Below, in pieces: positions 5,483 through 8,152 of a DNA stretch of 8,152 nucleotides. Each line of letters starts with the position of its first letter. Positions within the stretch are counted from its first letter, which is position 1. The notes beneath the pieces are model-generated. The model did no database searches, was not told where the DNA came from, and saw nothing but the letters and a program-made list of their open reading frames with translations. The DNA is from a bacterium. Its GTDB lineage: Bacteria; Spirochaetota; UBA4802; UBA5550. A program made the position numbers and the translations under genes. The stretch covers positions 1-8,152 of the forward strand of contig JAAENB010001208.1 of NCBI GenBank assembly GCA_024224995.1, given 5' to 3'.

Positions 5483-5509
5483 TTGACAAAAGAAACTGTC
5501 CATTTTAAT
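5483..5509 (+). promoter_or_regulatory. Candidate sigma-70-type promoter for the CocE-like hydrolase gene
   Basis: A perfect TTGACA (5483-5488) is followed after 15 nt by TTTAAT (5504-5509), which matches the -10 consensus at five of six positions. The short spacer weakens the call. The -10 part lies inside leader copy 2; copy 1 has the same TTTAAT but no TTGACA upstream of it. Confidence 0.35.
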
Positions 5510-5527
5510 TTACATAGGCGGGGGAAA
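5501..5527 (+). repeat. Leader repeat, copy 2, at the hydrolase start
   Basis: CATTTTAATTTACATAGGCG followed by GGGGAAA, 25 of 27 identical to 5289-5315. The GGGGG at 5520-5524, 8 nt before the ATG, is the only Shine-Dalgarno-like sequence for the hydrolase, so the element probably supplies its ribosome binding site and perhaps its -10 box. Confidence 0.75.
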
Positions 5528-5532
5528 TATTC

Positions 5533-7941
5533 ATGAAAAGAACTGTTTTTATACTATTGGCACTGATAATTATCGGTATTATTACCGAAGAGACAGCCGC
5601 AAGCATTGAAGCGGGCATAAAAGAGAAACTGGAAGGAGCAGGCATCTTCGGCGCGGTTGTTGATATCAACGTCCGTATCAGCATTCCAAAAGAAAAGAAT
5701 CCCTATAGCGATAAAGACCAGGACCTCTGGGCAACTATCATCCGGCCAAAGTCTTTGAACGGAATAAAGACCGAGACCATATTAACCTGCACGCCCAATA
5801 ACCGCCTGGTAACACTACCCGGCTATATTCCCCTGGTGGCAAAGGGATTTACCTATATGATAGTAGACCTCAGGGGAACCGGCTCCTCAGGAGGAGAATG
5901 GGCGGTTTTTGGGCTTACGGAACAGTATGATACAAAATATATAATAGATGAATGGATACCCTCACAGGACTGGTCCAATGGGATCGTGGGAATGATCGGG
6001 TATTCCTACGCCGGGATAAACCAGGTACTGGCGGCAGGGCTCGTGGATACGGACGCGAACGGAGATCCCGAGCACCTGAAAGCCATCTTTCCCCTCTCCC
6101 CAACAGCGGATGTTTATAAAGAAGCATTTATCCACGGCGGCAATCCCGATATCTCACTGGCCTTATACCTGCTTTCGGCAGTGGACGGACCGGCGCTGCT
6201 GCCGCCGCTTTTGACAGTGGGGGAGGAGAACTGGAATCCAACGTGGGAAGATATGGAAGAGGCGCTGGAAATATGGAAGGAACACCTCGCGAATACTTCG
6301 ACCTATATTGAAATGCTGAGCAGCTACGAGTGCCGCTACGATTCATCCTGGTTCGATGAAAAATCTCCCATGAGTTACTGGCCCGTAAAACCGGAAGGAG
6401 GCTGGGAGCATCCCGAAGGGGCCAGGGTTATTCCTAAAAGTCTGCCCGTATTTATGACGGGGGGCTGGTTTGATATTTTTACCAGGGGAACCCTGAACCA
6501 GTATGAGTACGGTTTAAAAAATCATTCAAACGAAGATAAGGCAATGATAGTAGGGGAGTGGTATCACGCGGGAACCAGTATGGGATTGGGACTCACTTCT
6601 ATTGAACAGATGATCCTGCCTGCCCGGTGGTTTGAGTGGAAGCTCCGGGGAAAAGAGGATAATTTTATGAAAGAGTATCCCGTTATTTTGCAGGTAATGG
6701 GAGACGGGCGGTGGAGAGCGGAAAAGTCATGGCCCCTGCCCGAAAGCAGGGTGGAGGAAAGAACACTCTATCTATCAAAGAGAGAAGCGGAACCAATAGA
6801 AGATGATTGGTTTAGCAATAAATCGAGCAACCAGGTATATTCCCTGGTGGAGAGTAGTGATGATTGCGATTATAATGAAGAGAACCCCGTAATGGAACAC
6901 AGCGCAACACCCCTGTCGACACATGGGAGCCTCTCCCGGTCATCGGTGCGCTGGCTTCTGGGAATGCAGGCCATACCCGGGCAATTCTCAAAGCTGAAAC
7001 TGGGCATTAATGTGGATGAGTATCTACCTTATGAGGATGAGCGCTACGATGACTGGAAGATCCCAACGTTTACCACAGAGCCTTTTGAAGAGGAGACAGA
7101 GATTGCGGGACCCCTTACCCTCACGTTCTGGGCACGGACTGAGTTTACCTCACCCCTTGCGCAGAGCGGAGTAGACTTTATGACCAATCTAATTAAGGAA
7201 TTCTGGGGCATTGAATCCAATCTATTTCTCGATTTAATGAACGAGCAGGATGTGCAGTGGGTGGCAGAGCTGAACGATGTTTTTCCAAACGGCAGGGCAC
7301 GGAACCTCACGTCCGGCTGGCTCAGGGCATCGCACCGGCCGTATGATCCGGACGAAGCGGCGGACTCAGTTGAACATGATATCGACCCGTCATATTCCCC
7401 CTTTGATCCTTTTTATAACGGACCGGACAAAGAGCCGAAACCCATAACCGAAGGTGAGTTGTACCGGTATACCATAGAGCTCTGGCCAACGTGCAACCGC
7501 TTCAAAAAAGGACACCGCATGCGGGTAACGCTCACGGGATCGGATTTTCCGCATCTTTTACCCATACTCCGGCCGTCGAAGAACACGATCGTTATTGATG
7601 AAACGCACCGGGCAGAGCTGAAATTCAAGGTAACGAACGCCAATGATGAAGGCATAACGTGGAAGTGGATAGATGATGTTGATACGTACCTGGCCCGGGG
7701 CACTGATTCCGGCGGCAGCGGAACCGAAGAACCCGGAGAAGATCCCGGACCGGGAGGAGTCCTGGTGCCCGGAGGCGGCGGCTGCGGCACCGCAGCGCAT
7801 GCGTCAGCGGAAACGGGAACCGTTAGGGGAATGTTGTCCGGGATCATGAGTACGCTATTTATGATGTTTTTTCCCTTTGTGATGATACTGGTGCGACGGT
7901 GGGTCTTCGGCTCCCTTCAGACACCGGATGGCGGGGAATAA
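5533..7941 (+). CDS. Secreted CocE/NonD-family serine hydrolase with C-terminal membrane tail
   Basis: The 802-aa protein begins with a signal peptide (Lys2-Arg3, hydrophobic 4-18, possible cleavage after TAA near 23). The alpha/beta hydrolase of the S15/CocE family covers about 40-370. VDLRGTGSSGGEW (111-123) contributes the oxyanion loop. The predicted triad is Ser158 in GYSYAG (156-161), Asp314 in GGWFDIFTRG and His345 in GEWYHAG. A helical cap lies between Ser and Asp. The C-terminal beta-sandwich typical of the family ends near 715 (IELWPTCNRFKKGHRMRVTL, 648-667). A Gly/Pro/Glu linker (722-750), GGGGCG (747-752), a membrane segment (768-787) and Arg788-Arg789 follow. Relatives hydrolyse esters such as cocaine or glutaryl-acylase-type amides, or cut X-Pro peptides; the substrate here is unknown. 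It is longer than usual CocE enzymes (roughly 550-650 aa) because of inserts and the tail. Confidence 0.88.
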   Translation: MKRTVFILLALIIIGIITEETAASIEAGIKEKLEGAGIFGAVVDINVRISIPKEKNPYSDKDQDLWATIIRPKSLNGIKTETILTCTPNNRLVTLPGYIPLVAKGFTYMIVDLRGTGSSGGEWAVFGLTEQYDTKYIIDEWIPSQDWSNGIVGMIGYSYAGINQVLAAGLVDTDANGDPEHLKAIFPLSPTADVYKEAFIHGGNPDISLALYLLSAVDGPALLPPLLTVGEENWNPTWEDMEEALEIWKEHLANTSTYIEMLSSYECRYDSSWFDEKSPMSYWPVKPEGGWEHPEGARVIPKSLPVFMTGGWFDIFTRGTLNQYEYGLKNHSNEDKAMIVGEWYHAGTSMGLGLTSIEQMILPARWFEWKLRGKEDNFMKEYPVILQVMGDGRWRAEKSWPLPESRVEERTLYLSKREAEPIEDDWFSNKSSNQVYSLVESSDDCDYNEENPVMEHSATPLSTHGSLSRSSVRWLLGMQAIPGQFSKLKLGINVDEYLPYEDERYDDWKIPTFTTEPFEEETEIAGPLTLTFWARTEFTSPLAQSGVDFMTNLIKEFWGIESNLFLDLMNEQDVQWVAELNDVFPNGRARNLTSGWLRASHRPYDPDEAADSVEHDIDPSYSPFDPFYNGPDKEPKPITEGELYRYTIELWPTCNRFKKGHRMRVTLTGSDFPHLLPILRPSKNTIVIDETHRAELKFKVTNANDEGITWKWIDDVDTYLARGTDSGGSGTEEPGEDPGPGGVLVPGGGGCGTAAHASAETGTVRGMLSGIMSTLFMMFFPFVMILVRRWVFGSLQTPDGGE

Positions 7942-7988
7942 TACGGAAGAAACTGCGGTTTACAATGGGCTAATTCCATCGAGGATTT

Positions 7989-8114
7989 AGAAATGGGCTC
8001 ATTTCTGCGAAGCCCACACGGGGTTGGAAACCCCGAGCTACATAATCACGACCCTCCGGGGCGTTACCCCTGGCAATATTGCCTCGGGGGCTGCACTCCA
8101 GCCTTCGGCGGAGT
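7989..8114. repeat. Array of hairpins downstream of the hydrolase gene
   Basis: Successive dyads are AGAAAT/ATTTCT (7989-8006, competing with TGGGCT/AGCCCA at 7994-8016), CGGGGTT/AACCCCG with a 3-nt loop (8019-8035), the palindrome GGCAATATTGCC (8072-8083) flanked by CCCC and GGGG, and ACTCC-A-GCC/GGC-GGAGT with loop TTC (8095-8114). None has a T tract of intrinsic-terminator type. The array may end or stabilise the hydrolase transcript, or be an interspersed repeat. GTAAAGACG just after it (8113-8121) also occurs in the left-end repeat unit. No gene-like frame was seen from 7942 to 8152. Confidence 0.55.
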
Positions 8115-8152
8115 AAAGACGAGGTCCGTTTTAAGATTTAGTTTCTTGAGAG

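Larger units (their letters stand above)
5173..5532. other. 360-bp divergent intergenic region
   Basis: This region separates the minus-strand collar lipoprotein from the plus-strand CocE-like hydrolase. It holds the sigma-54-like promoter (5201-5217), two copies of a 27-nt leader element, a 12-codon ORF, a candidate promoter at 5483-5509 and a small dyad ATGCA-N6-TGCAT (5435-5450) that might bind a dimeric regulator. I see no other gene in it. Confidence 0.5.

Noticed and set aside
7413..7847. Minus-strand 144-aa ORF inside the hydrolase gene
   Set aside because: It lies antisense to the Gly/Pro-rich linker and C-terminal domain of a well-supported gene, which explains its Pro-rich composition.
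7942..8152. Partial minus-strand gene at the right end
   Set aside because: Stretches such as ARGFQPRVGFAEMSPF can be read from it, but they come from hairpin repeats; frames are short and lack start sites.

Overview
The window looks like chromosomal DNA of a Gram-negative-type anaerobe. The evidence is a CooC-type nickel-insertion ATPase (carbon monoxide dehydrogenase maturation), a predicted lipoprotein, a protein with two membrane anchors, and a secreted hydrolase with a C-terminal sorting-signal-like tail. Gene style and the abundance of interspersed palindromic repeats would suit Desulfobacterota or Spirochaetota, but the sequence alone does not settle the phylum.

Layout. Positions 1-210 hold a duplicated repeat unit with a 50-nt perfect palindrome. 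Three minus-strand genes follow (listed in transcription order from the right): a membrane protein with a GAF-like domain and a degenerate GGDEF domain (3574-1937), a NagD-like HAD phosphatase (1867-1067) and a CooC-family ATPase (978-211). A run of GC-rich hairpins separates the last two. The central part (3575-5172) holds a decayed C-terminal remnant of a phage-tail-collar protein (minus strand), an unrecognised 97-aa plus-strand gene with a possible 36-aa ORF behind it, and an intact tail-collar lipoprotein (minus strand) with a sigma-54-like promoter. A 360-bp divergent intergenic region contains two copies of a 27-nt leader element. Each copy ends five bases before an ATG, and the second leads into an 802-aa secreted CocE/NonD-family serine hydrolase (5533-7941). 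The right end (7942-8152) is non-coding and rich in hairpins.

Functional links are loose. CooC and the HAD phosphatase may be co-transcribed, but no CODH/ACS structural gene is in view. The collar lipoprotein and the CocE hydrolase are divergently arranged and both predicted to be exported. The strongest points for follow-up are the paired intact/decayed collar genes with related hairpins just after their stop codons, the duplicated leader before the hydrolase, the Gly-Cys/TM/Arg-Arg tail of the hydrolase, and the sigma-54-like promoter. I found no phage-structural, CRISPR, defence, tRNA or rRNA genes.
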